DNA of 34,491 nt from Bacteroidota bacterium (GTDB taxonomy: Bacteria > Bacteroidota > Bacteroidia > Bacteroidales > JABHKC01): assembly GCA_018692315.1 (NCBI GenBank), contig JABHKC010000200.1:1-34491 (forward strand). Direction: 5' to 3'. Below, piece after piece: positions 18,040-26,422 of the stretch. The number at the start of each line of letters is the position of its first letter. Position 1 is the stretch's first letter. The position numbers and the translations under genes are program-made. Below the pieces are notes generated by a model. The model was not told the origin of the DNA, did no database searches, and worked only from the letters and a program-made list of their open reading frames with translations.

Positions 18040-21000
18040 TTACTTCAATATCACCAATTTGCCATTTTTAATAAATCTCGAACTTCTCACTTGATAAAAA
18101 TATGTACCTTTTTTTAGATTATTGATTTTAATCGCAGCTTGTTTGCTGAAATTTTCAGACATAACTATTGTTGCGTTAGAATTATAAAGTACAAATTTAC
18201 ACTCATTTTCAATATTTGTAACTATATTTATATAGTTTTTTCGACTTATCGGATTAGGATAAACATGTATGAAATCCTGGGTTTGGTGTAAACAATTATC
18301 ATCAACTATTGTTGAAACACTATCGCCTTCAAAAGATATTACAAGTTGGCCAAAGTTGTTGATAGGGCTCATATTGTTAAAAAACACATCTCCATTCTCT
18401 CCGTTAATAGCAATATCTGCACTATCAATTATATTTCCCCATGTATCTCCGTATTCGTTTGAGTTTCGCTTGTATAGTTTTATCTTTGAAGGATTTGCAG
18501 AATTTTGTGTAGAAATATTTCCTGCATCATAAAATGAAATCCCCGTCAAAGAAGTGAAATTGTCGTTTTCGCCATAATTATTAATAATCCAATAACTTTC
18601 GCTGAGAGGATAAACATTTGGTGAATGATCTGGCAGTAGATTTATTCTAGATGCAACTAACTCTCCGTTTGGAAAAGTTCCACTATTTTGGAAATCTAAA
18701 ACAATACCGGTACCTGTAAAATCAGCTAACATGCCACCATAAACATCTAACCTATAACTTGTTCCTCCACCAACTGGCGCATTAGACTCAATTCTGCTTG
18801 CTGCCCCATTCATTTCTGCATGAAAAATGTTTGCCCTATCAGTAATCATTCCTTCATTACGGTTAAATTGATAATACGCAATCAAGTCAAGGTCACTAGA
18901 AGGAATTTTTGTAAGGTGCATTTGTTCTCGAATTTCATTTTGCGAAATGGCTTTATTCCAAATACATACCTCATCTATTTCACCTGAGAAATTCCTTGAA
19001 GCCCATCCATGATACGATCCAATATCTGTACTTGAATTAAAATTAACAGAATCTGGAGCAACTACATGAGAACTATATATCCCATTCAAATATACTGTAA
19101 TAGAATCAGGACAAACCACTAAAGCCACATGAGACCACTTATCTACCTGAATAAACAAACCACTATTCCACCCCCAGTTTCCTCCGGGCCAATGATAGCC
19201 TAACTCCATATTTTGACGAATATTGATACCTGCTCCCACATCGTGGTGCATAATAAATCCTGTATATTCAGGAAGAATAATATTTGGTTTAATCCATGCA
19301 GACATTGAAATGGAATTCGTATTGATATTAAGCGAAGGTATTGAAGCATAGTCACCGGAATTAGACAAATTCAATGCCATGCCGGGAATTGTATCTGCTT
19401 GACATTCCGAAGAAATAGTAATGAAATCTGAAATAGTTTGATTGTCAGTTCCAAAAGTGTCTGTAACAGTTAAACTTACCGAATATGTGCCAGGGACAGA
19501 ATAAACTACTTTTGGATTTCGTATAGCAGAAGTCGAAGGACTTCCTCCGGGAAATTCCCACGACCAACTTGCATCAACCTCCGAAATGCATGAGTGATCG
19601 ACATAATAAATCGTATCGCGAGTACAAAATGACTGCAATCTATCTGCCGAAATTTGAGCTATCGGAATAGAATTTTCAATAAAATCGCATTCATAAACAC
19701 TCCTATTTGTTGCATTCCTGATTTTCGATTTTCTGTAATGCGGAACTAATTTTATAGAACTGGTGCTTAAGGGCAAATTATTATTGAAAAGTTCCCAATC
19801 AATCATCCCATTATTTCTGTAATATACTGCTCGGCGTGTTCCAATATAAACTCCGCCGTTTGTACCTCGTTGGTGGACAATATTTGTTGGGTATTCGCCA
19901 TCGAGCGTATTTGTAGAAATATTTATCCATGAATTTCCCCCATCTTCAGATTTAAAAGCCTGATATCCGGCAATATTAGGATAATCGCTGTATTGTGAAG
20001 TACGTGCAATCCATATAATATTTTCGTCTTCACTGCTAACAGCGATATCGTATGGAACCCAGGCATATCCATTAATTTCTGAAGAAGTAGGTGTTATTTC
20101 TGTCCAATTAGCTCCTCCATCAGTCGATTTCCATAGCTTTTTTGTTCCCCACCAATCAGAATATGTTGCTACATAAATATAATCTGGATTTGTCCATGCA
20201 ACTTTTACAGAAGTTACATCTTCATTAAAATCGTGAATCATGTGAAATGATGAGCCATTGTTTTCAGATTTCATTAACAAACTATTTATACCTGTATAAA
20301 TAATATTATAGCAACAAGGATCGAATTCCAAATTGCTAGATTCGCCAACAAAATATGAAGCATTAGACATCATTGAAAATGGAAAAGGAGTTATATTCAC
20401 ATTTCTATCACCAGACAATAGTTTTCCTCCACCATCGTGATAAACCTGTCTGCCATTTCCGTAATTTACAAATCCACGGAAATTGTCTCCACCTTGAGTA
20501 CAAATCCAACCGTTTAAATAAACATCATTGTCTTTCAGCAGAGTTCCATTATGATAAGTTCCGCCAAGCATGACTTCACCGTCCCAAAAACCTGCTCCAA
20601 ATCCCCAAAAATCAGTTCCTGAAATTCCATACATCATACGGTTGATAGTATCACCGCCAGTGCTGGAGTAAAAAATCCCTCCATCGCAAGCCATCCAAAG
20701 GTCGTTTCCAAAATATCCAACATCGTGAATATCTGCATGAACATATTCCACTTTTTCGGGATGGCTCCATTTTGACGGACAAGTAAAAGAATTTCCGCCA
20801 TCGTTTGAAACCCAGTGGTTTACTCCTGCAATATGGATTTTATTCGAATTAACAGGAGAAACTTCTAAGGCAAGATCGAAATAATATTGTCCCCCATCGT
20901 CTGTCCCTTCATCGCTCCAGCCCATTAGGTTTGGATTTGTTAAAGAAGGTGGGCCTCCGGGTTGAGGTCCGCAACAAATAAACGACCAGTTTGCTCCTGC

Positions 21001-22068
21001 ATCTTGACTTGAATATAATCCATAGAGTCCGCTTCCTCCATTTACAGCACCTGTTGCAAGTGCCCATATATTTTCAGGAGCGGCTGCCGAAACCGAGATT
21101 TCTGTTCTTTTTTGCTCGTCTGGCGAAATTGGCATAGGCCAGCCATTTGTTTGCAAAGAAAAGCTAAGACCATTGTCAATAGATTTGTAAAATTCGGTTT
21201 TATTTCCGGTTTGTTTTATTGTGTAAATTATGTCTGGATTGGAGGTGTGAAATTCAATTTCCTGAAATGTTCCCAACAAAATTTCATCCCAATTTGCTCC
21301 AGCATCGATTGTTCTGTAAAAACCCAAATCGGAAGCAAGAAATAAAATGCTTGAATTTGTCGGGTGCATTAAAATATCTTTTACAGTATGATAATCATTT
21401 TGAAAACTTTGGTCTCCAGTAACGATCCAGTTTTGTCCACCATCTGTTGATTTATAAACTTTTCCGGCACCACCGAAATAAATAATATCTTCATTCAAAA
21501 AATCTATTTCCAGTGCAAATATTGTATTTAAGATAAAATCTCTTGTCAGAAGTGTCCAATTTTGTCCTTTGTCGATGGTTTTCCAAAGCCCGGCAGTGGC
21601 TGTTCCTGCATATAAAACATTAGGATTACTAGCAGATTGTTCAACAGTGTAACAATGTGCTGCTCCCGGAGCATAACTTCTGTCTGCAGCATCTTTATCA
21701 AAGTCGAAAGGTCCTATACATTCCCATTCGGATTGTGCTGATTTTTTTGACAAAGATTTGTAAATGTACGACTCTAAATTGTCTTTATATTTTTTAGTTG
21801 TGAACTTACTTTTTGACTTACTACTCCTTGTATGATCAATAAGCCAATGTTTGTAGAATTGAGTATATGTGTTTTTTTCGAATACCTTCGATTCGTAATA
21901 CTTTTTATAAGCTTTTACAACTTCTCCAACATCAGGATTTTCTTTGTACATAAGTTTTACCCATTCAGGCAAATCGCTTTTGTGCTCGTCATATTTTATT
22001 TGTGTTTGCCCAAAGGTTTCGATACATAAAAGTAAAATAGTGAAAATGAAAATTGCAAACTTTTTCAT
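18040..22068 (-). CDS. T9SS-secreted Asp-box beta-propeller / PKD / LamG protein
   Basis: A 1342-residue exported multidomain protein. It has a signal peptide (MKKFAIFIFTILLLCIETFG). A large sortilin/BNR-type beta-propeller region spans about 120-810, with about eight Asp-box-like motifs (KTIDKGQNW, KSTDGGQNW, RTIDAGANW, SSQDAGANW, KSTDGGANW, KSEDGGNSW). A PKD domain (WSWEFPGGSPS to YSVSLTVTD) lies at about 835-886 and a LamG/concanavalin-like domain (MSAWIKPN to EIDEVCIWN) at about 895-1075. The C-terminus, from YPNPISRK near 1266 to KNGKLVILK, is a type A T9SS sorting domain. The domain mix suggests surface attachment or binding of extracellular polymer; catalysis is not evident. It is monocistronic or read toward 18040 with no partner. 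Confidence 0.93.
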   Translation of the reverse strand: MKKFAIFIFTILLLCIETFGQTQIKYDEHKSDLPEWVKLMYKENPDVGEVVKAYKKYYESKVFEKNTYTQFYKHWLIDHTRSSKSKSKFTTKKYKDNLESYIYKSLSKKSAQSEWECIGPFDFDKDAADRSYAPGAAHCYTVEQSASNPNVLYAGTATAGLWKTIDKGQNWTLLTRDFILNTIFALEIDFLNEDIIYFGGAGKVYKSTDGGQNWIVTGDQSFQNDYHTVKDILMHPTNSSILFLASDLGFYRTIDAGANWDEILLGTFQEIEFHTSNPDIIYTIKQTGNKTEFYKSIDNGLSFSLQTNGWPMPISPDEQKRTEISVSAAAPENIWALATGAVNGGSGLYGLYSSQDAGANWSFICCGPQPGGPPSLTNPNLMGWSDEGTDDGGQYYFDLALEVSPVNSNKIHIAGVNHWVSNDGGNSFTCPSKWSHPEKVEYVHADIHDVGYFGNDLWMACDGGIFYSSTGGDTINRMMYGISGTDFWGFGAGFWDGEVMLGGTYHNGTLLKDNDVYLNGWICTQGGDNFRGFVNYGNGRQVYHDGGGKLLSGDRNVNITPFPFSMMSNASYFVGESSNLEFDPCCYNIIYTGINSLLMKSENNGSSFHMIHDFNEDVTSVKVAWTNPDYIYVATYSDWWGTKKLWKSTDGGANWTEITPTSSEINGYAWVPYDIAVSSEDENIIWIARTSQYSDYPNIAGYQAFKSEDGGNSWINISTNTLDGEYPTNIVHQRGTNGGVYIGTRRAVYYRNNGMIDWELFNNNLPLSTSSIKLVPHYRKSKIRNATNRSVYECDFIENSIPIAQISADRLQSFCTRDTIYYVDHSCISEVDASWSWEFPGGSPSTSAIRNPKVVYSVPGTYSVSLTVTDTFGTDNQTISDFITISSECQADTIPGMALNLSNSGDYASIPSLNINTNSISMSAWIKPNIILPEYTGFIMHHDVGAGINIRQNMELGYHWPGGNWGWNSGLFIQVDKWSHVALVVCPDSITVYLNGIYSSHVVAPDSVNFNSSTDIGSYHGWASRNFSGEIDEVCIWNKAISQNEIREQMHLTKIPSSDLDLIAYYQFNRNEGMITDRANIFHAEMNGAASRIESNAPVGGGTSYRLDVYGGMLADFTGTGIVLDFQNSGTFPNGELVASRINLLPDHSPNVYPLSESYWIINNYGENDNFTSLTGISFYDAGNISTQNSANPSKIKLYKRNSNEYGDTWGNIIDSADIAINGENGDVFFNNMSPINNFGQLVISFEGDSVSTIVDDNCLHQTQDFIHVYPNPISRKNYINIVTNIENECKFVLYNSNATIVMSENFSKQAAIKINNLKKGTYFYQVRSSRFIKNGKLVILK

Positions 22069-22123
22069 AGTAGTAGTTTTTGGTTTATCTTCAAATTAGA
22101 TTATTCTGAATAATTAAAAATAC

Positions 22124-23216
22124 TTATTTATCTCCACCGAATTCCATTAAGTAAGACTTAATAAAATCGTTTAAATTTCCGTCTAAAACTGATTGAACAT
22201 TAGAGGTTTCATGCGAAGTACGTAAATCTTTGACTAATTTGTATGGGTGCATTACATAAGATCTGATTTGGCTGCCCCATTCGATTTTTTTCTTTTTACC
22301 TTCAATAATTGATTGCTCTTCTTGCTTTTTTCGTAGCTCTAATTCGTATAAATGCGAACGAAGATTTTTCATCGCATTATTTTTATTTTTTAACTGAGAA
22401 CGTGTTTCTGTGTTTTCAATTATTATTCCTGTCGGCTCGTGCCGAAGTCGAACGCCCGTTTCCACCTTGTTTACATTCTGACCACCAGCTCCTCCCGAAC
22501 GATAAGTTTCCCATGAAATATCAGCCGGATTTATTTCAATCTCAGCTGTATCTTCAAGAACAGGAGAAACAAAAACAGATGCAAAAGTTGTATGTCTTTT
22601 ATGGTTAGCATCGAAAGGAGAAAGCCTCACTAAACGATGTATCCCACTTTCTCCTTTTAGGTAACCATATACATAATCGCCTGAAATTTCTATAGTTACA
22701 GATTTTACTCCAACCTCATCGCCAGCCTGAAAATTTATCTCTTTTATATTGTAACCGTTTTGTTCGCCCCATCGAATGTACATTCTCATGAGCATGCTTG
22801 CCCAATCAAGGCTTTCTGTGCCACCTGCTCCAGAGTTTATTTTAAGAAGTGCTGCAAATTCGTCTTCTTCGTTGCGAAGCATATTTTTAAATTCCAAATC
22901 TTCAATCAACTGAAGTGCGATGGTATATTGCTCCTCCAACTCATCCTGACCAGCTTCTCCTTCTTTGTAAAAGTCATGTATTACTTTTAAATCTTCAACA
23001 GAAGCTTCAATTTGGCTATAAGCTGAAGTCCACTTTTTGATAGTGGTAATATATTTTAGGTGCTTTTCAGCAGCTTTGGGGTCGTTCCAAAAATCCGATG
23101 CTTGTGTTTTAAGTTCTTGCTCTTCTAATTCTTTGATTTTTTTTTCAATGTCAAAGATACCTCCATAACGCTTGCTGGCGTTTAAGAATATCTTTTATTT
23201 GTTCTGGTAATATCAT
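22124..23216 (-). CDS. prfB: Peptide chain release factor 2, with programmed +1 frameshift
   Basis: RF2 releases the peptide at UGA and UAA. The protein is 363 residues, made from two frames: 21 codons from the ATG at 23216 ([21 protein letters not shown]), a UGA at 23153-23151, then a +1 shift into the frame that runs from GAC at 23152 to 22124. The downstream frame alone gives 342 residues. The stop-codon-recognition tripeptide SPF ([13 protein letters not shown]) falls at 199-201 and the catalytic GGQ ([11 protein letters not shown]) at 244-246, close to the positions in E. coli RF2. A call starting at the TTG at 22939 would lose about 92 residues. Expression is autoregulated because RF2 itself competes at the internal UGA. 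Confidence 0.96.
23150..23165 (-). promoter_or_regulatory. prfB programmed frameshift site
   Basis: Reading the minus strand: TGG AGG TAT CTT TGA C. GGAGG is a Shine-Dalgarno-like sequence three bases before the slippery CUU, followed by the in-frame UGA and then C, the same arrangement as in E. coli (AGG GGG TAT CTT TGA C). The next frame is open for the rest of the gene. Notable because Bacteroidota make little use of Shine-Dalgarno pairing for initiation. Confidence 0.95.
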
Positions 23217-23287
23217 TTAATATTTTTTTTTGATGAAAATTAACTTGTATGATAATTCTGGTTTATATTTTGAAAAAGTTCAATGAA

Positions 23288-24049
23288 TTAATATCTATAC
23301 CATTTTAAACTTCTAAAATAGATAGAATCTTCGCAAGAATAATTGATAGAATCAAAAACATGCGAATAATTGTGCGACATGCTATTATAAACTATATCGG
23401 AATAACTTAAATAAATGAAATCGTCCTCTTTTTCCCATTTGAAATTTGCCACTGCTGATACAATCGAGTCTCCTGTATCAAAATTCATTTCTCGGGTTCC
23501 ACTTCCCGAAATATTAATTTGCATATTAAAACCATAGGATGAAGTCCACCAATCGCCTATCAAACAACTACCCGGATATGCAATTGCATATTTCCCAAAT
23601 TTCTGAAAATTTGCAGAAACATTTCGATTATCGTAATCGTGCTCACACAAATTCAGTTTAGACCAATTCTGATATTTATCTATAAAATAAAGATTTAAAT
23701 CGGTTTCTTCGTTTTTTGGGGGATAGTAAAAATCATTTAGATATTCTATCTTCATATTTCCAAGTTTGTTAAGCTCGGTTTCAATTGGTTCAATATTGAA
23801 ATACGATTGAGCATAAAATTCATATGGACAATTCGAACCTCGAATGAATTGAATGTCATTGAACAATACTTTAGTATTTCCATATACAGCATTTGGCGGA
23901 AAACTTATTGTAATTTTTTGGCTATTTGCATCTTCTTGAAAATAAATTTCATTTCCACTAACACAAATATGATCGTCAGGGCAGTTACCGCTATCTTCGC
24001 AACTTACTATAAAAAAGCTTATTATGATAATTGCTAATAATTTTCTCAT
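23288..24049 (-). CDS. Predicted lipoprotein, function unknown
   Basis: I start at the ATG at 24049 (MRKLLAIIIISFFIVSC), giving 253 residues; an upstream in-frame start at 24070 adds seven residues ahead of the signal. A lipobox I-V-S-C places the lipidated Cys at residue 17, followed by EDSGNCPDDHIC. Two parts can be seen: a region with KITISFPPNAVYGNTKVLFN, resembling the Pro-x-Ala strand of ZU5-like domains (weak), and a second half with GDWWTSSYGFNMQINISGS, which looks like a lipocalin-type or calycin strand start common in Bacteroidota lipoproteins. Cysteines at several places may form disulfides. It is divergent from the second tonB. No specific function is supported. Confidence 0.8.
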   Translation of the reverse strand: MRKLLAIIIISFFIVSCEDSGNCPDDHICVSGNEIYFQEDANSQKITISFPPNAVYGNTKVLFNDIQFIRGSNCPYEFYAQSYFNIEPIETELNKLGNMKIEYLNDFYYPPKNEETDLNLYFIDKYQNWSKLNLCEHDYDNRNVSANFQKFGKYAIAYPGSCLIGDWWTSSYGFNMQINISGSGTREMNFDTGDSIVSAVANFKWEKEDDFIYLSYSDIVYNSMSHNYSHVFDSINYSCEDSIYFRSLKWYRY

Positions 24050-24250
24050 AATATTTTTATAAATAATCAATAATATTTTTCTATAATTTTAAAACAACAA
24101 TATTAGGAAAATTATTAAAACAAATTTTTACTGAAAAGTAAATTTTTTCGTAATCCGAATTTTTGGCATCATTTTTTCATTCAGAGTTAAATATTTATGG
24201 AATTGTTTGCGTTTTATCATCATAAGTTATGAACTTTTAAATTTAATATT

Positions 24251-24922
24251 ATGGAAAATAAAAAATCGGCGAAAGCCAATCTCGAAAAAATGAGAACAAT
24301 ATTCTTTGAAATTGGATTAATTATTGGTTTATCACTTGTATTATTTGCATTTGAATGGCCAAGTAATAGTTCAAACAGTTCTTCATTAGGCAAACTTGAA
24401 AGTATGGAATACGATGAAGTGCTCGTACCAATCACAAGAAGGGAAGAGCCAAAGAAGGAAATAATCAAACAAAAGCCTATTGAGATAATAAAAATTGTTG
24501 AGAACGACAAAATCTTAAAAGAGGAAGCCATTTTTGAAACTTCGGAAACTTCGGAAGATGATAAAACTGAAATTATTAAATTGCCCGAAGAAACTTTAGA
24601 AGAGGATATTGTTTATATAGGAGTTCAAGAAACGCCAGAATTTCCAGGAGGCTATGCAGCTTTGCTATCGTTTATCTATGCAAATATAAAATATCCTGAT
24701 TTAGCTCTTCAAGTTGGAATTAGCGGTACTGTTCACGTTGAATTTGTTATCGGGAAAAAAGGAAAAGTCAGGGAAGTTGCCTTATTGCGAGGAATAGATC
24801 CAATGCTCGACAATGAAGCAATTAGAGTAGTGAAATTGCTTCCAGACTGGACTCCCGGCAAACAATGCGGAAAACCCGTAAGCGTGAGATATAATGTACC
24901 TATTACATTTGAGTTGAGATAA
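24251..24922 (+). CDS. Second TonB-family energy transducer
   Basis: A 223-residue paralogue of the TonB at 15433. The cytoplasmic start MENKKSAKANLEKMR and membrane helix (FEIGLIIGLSLVLFAFEW, about 18-36) are nearly the same. The linker differs: it has no proline run and carries a mixed Lys/Glu stretch instead. The C-terminal domain (about 137-223) has YPDLALQVGISGTVHVEF, LRGIDPMLDNEAI and WTPGKQCGKPVSV, aligning closely with the first TonB. It is followed after 58 bases by an outer-membrane beta-barrel gene, possibly co-transcribed. As in the other copy, no exbB/exbD is adjacent. The different linker may set reach across the periplasm or partner choice; this is inference. Confidence 0.94.
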   Translation: MENKKSAKANLEKMRTIFFEIGLIIGLSLVLFAFEWPSNSSNSSSLGKLESMEYDEVLVPITRREEPKKEIIKQKPIEIIKIVENDKILKEEAIFETSETSEDDKTEIIKLPEETLEEDIVYIGVQETPEFPGGYAALLSFIYANIKYPDLALQVGISGTVHVEFVIGKKGKVREVALLRGIDPMLDNEAIRVVKLLPDWTPGKQCGKPVSVRYNVPITFELR

Positions 24923-24980
24923 AAGAAGAATAAACTTCATATATAGTTTTCAAAATATGAAGTTTAACTCTTTCTTGTTT

Positions 24981-25637
24981 ATGAAAAATGCTATTTTATT
25001 AACAAAAATTCTTGCGTTACTATTAATTCTTGCAACAAATAGTAATCTATTTGGACAATTACATGTTTTTAGTCCTGGAATTCTATTAAACTTTAATGGT
25101 ATTCATATTGAAGGTGACGAAAGCTATTTTTGGAACAATGGAGGTGGAAAGATTTGGGGAACCAGCGGCATATCTTATGGAGCGTACGTATCTTATGGTT
25201 TTAGTAAGAAATTGCATGGAACTTTAGAACTAAGATACATTAGAAAAGGAAGTTTATTAGAATTCGTTAATGTTTATAGCCGACCGGATTTTGAAAATCT
25301 CAAATTAAAATATATTGAAATTCCCATATTATTTGGTTATAAAGGAAAAACAAAAAAGAGGAATTATTTTCTTGAAACCGGAATTTCTTTTGCAAAAATG
25401 TTTCAAACAAAACTACTTTTTGATGATCTCACAAAAAAAACTGCAATTCCCGATATAGAAAATTTTAAGCAGTTTGATGTTTCATGGATTGTCTCCTATA
25501 AGTATCATATTAATAAAAACTTTCTTTTAGGATTTCGAATTTCATATTCAATAATATCAATTCATCATACCTACAATTTGCGTAATTTTGATTATGGGAT
25601 AGAATTTAACTACCTGTTATTTAAAAATTTGAAGTAG
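24981..25637 (+). CDS. Outer-membrane beta-barrel protein (PorT/OmpA-barrel-like)
   Basis: A 218-residue protein from the ATG at 24981 (MKNAILLTKILALLLILAT, signal peptide ending NLFGQ); an in-frame ATG at 24957 adds eight residues. After cleavage the sequence alternates hydrophobic and polar residues as in an eight-stranded barrel: GISYGAYVSYGFSKKLHGTL, LELRYIRKGSLLEF, LKYIEIPILFGYKG, NYFLETGISFAKMF and FLLGFRISYSIIS. The segment LKYIEIPILFGYK is the hallmark of the Bacteroidota porin-family barrel (outer membrane protein beta-barrel domain). It ends in aromatic FNYLLFKNLK. The location is the outer membrane; transport or structural role cannot be told. It follows tonB2 by 58 bases and converges on the thioredoxin-like gene. 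Confidence 0.85.
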   Translation: MKNAILLTKILALLLILATNSNLFGQLHVFSPGILLNFNGIHIEGDESYFWNNGGGKIWGTSGISYGAYVSYGFSKKLHGTLELRYIRKGSLLEFVNVYSRPDFENLKLKYIEIPILFGYKGKTKKRNYFLETGISFAKMFQTKLLFDDLTKKTAIPDIENFKQFDVSWIVSYKYHINKNFLLGFRISYSIISIHHTYNLRNFDYGIEFNYLLFKNLK

Positions 25638-25665
25638 AGTTCTTCAAAGTGAATTTATTGATATT

Positions 25666-26193
25666 TTAATGATTGAGAACTAGCTCAGCAATGACTTCTT
25701 TCATTTTATCAAATTCTTCTCTATTAAAAAGTCTTGTTAGGAAAATGATTTTTCCGTTACGGTCAATAATTACATTACGTGTTACCCCACTTTTTTTGTC
25801 GGCAAATTTTGCGAATATTTCAGCATCAGGATCGAGCGACATTGGATAAGTGGTTTTCATTTGTTTAACAAATTTCTTAACTTTTTTCAAAGGCTCATCC
25901 CTGTCTATTCCTATAACAATCAAATCTTTATCTTTATGAACTTGCCAAATTTCGTTTTCGATAAATGGCATTTCTTTTCGGCAAACGCCACACCAACTTG
26001 CTGTGAATTGCAGCATCACAACTTTGCCTCTGTAATCTTTGAGTGAAACTTTTGTTCCATCAATGAAATTAAATTTTACATTTGGTGCTGTATCACCAAT
26101 TGCTACGATAAATCCTCTTGAATCTGCTTCTTGAGAATAAGATGTTTGAGTAGCAAAAGTTATAGCTAAAATAGTCAGCAAGTCTTTAATCAT
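25666..26193 (-). CDS. TlpA-like periplasmic thiol-disulfide oxidoreductase
   Basis: A 175-residue thioredoxin-fold protein with an N-terminal signal (MIKDLLTILAITFATQTSYS). The active site FTASWCGVCRKEMPF places the redox Cys pair at 68 and 71 (C-G-V-C). It is preceded by the AhpC/TSA-type entry DTAPNVKFNFIDGTKVSLKD, and the cis-proline region is GVTRNVIIDRNGKIIF. Proteins of this group reduce or isomerise disulfides in the envelope, for example in cytochrome c maturation or for secreted Cys-rich proteins. Cys-rich secreted proteins do occur in this window (the lipoprotein at 23288, the sorting-domain cargo), but a direct link is inference. It ends 28 bases from the convergent barrel gene. 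Confidence 0.92.
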   Translation of the reverse strand: MIKDLLTILAITFATQTSYSQEADSRGFIVAIGDTAPNVKFNFIDGTKVSLKDYRGKVVMLQFTASWCGVCRKEMPFIENEIWQVHKDKDLIVIGIDRDEPLKKVKKFVKQMKTTYPMSLDPDAEIFAKFADKKSGVTRNVIIDRNGKIIFLTRLFNREEFDKMKEVIAELVLNH

Positions 26194-26247
26194 AAATATT
26201 TTTTTATACAGAAGTTTAAATATCCAAAACTCTCATTACAATCCACT

Positions 26248-26270
26248 CGTTCTGATTTGCAATCCGAACG
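26248..26270. repeat. Short palindromic (REP-like) hairpin
   Basis: CGTTC-T-GATT, loop TGC, then AATC-C-GAACG: a 10-of-11 paired stem with one T/C mismatch. It lies 55-77 bases upstream of the TlpA-like gene. Its shape resembles short intergenic palindromes with a GTTCGGATT core that I recall from Bacteroidota genomes; no second copy was noticed here. Confidence 0.4.
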
Positions 26271-26422
26271 TTCTTTACATTTTATATTCATTTGTTTAGT
26301 GATTAACCTACATTTAGTAAAGATAAAAACTCTTCCATGTAATTATACATTTCTCCTAATCCTGTTTTAGCGTCTGTATGAAATTTTAGTAGGGATTTTT
26401 GAAACAAGTTTTTATTTATGTT

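Noticed and set aside
22124-23216. prfB as a frameshifted pseudogene
   Set aside because: The disruption is the conserved CTT TGA C programmed shift with its Shine-Dalgarno-like stimulator, and both frames are otherwise intact.
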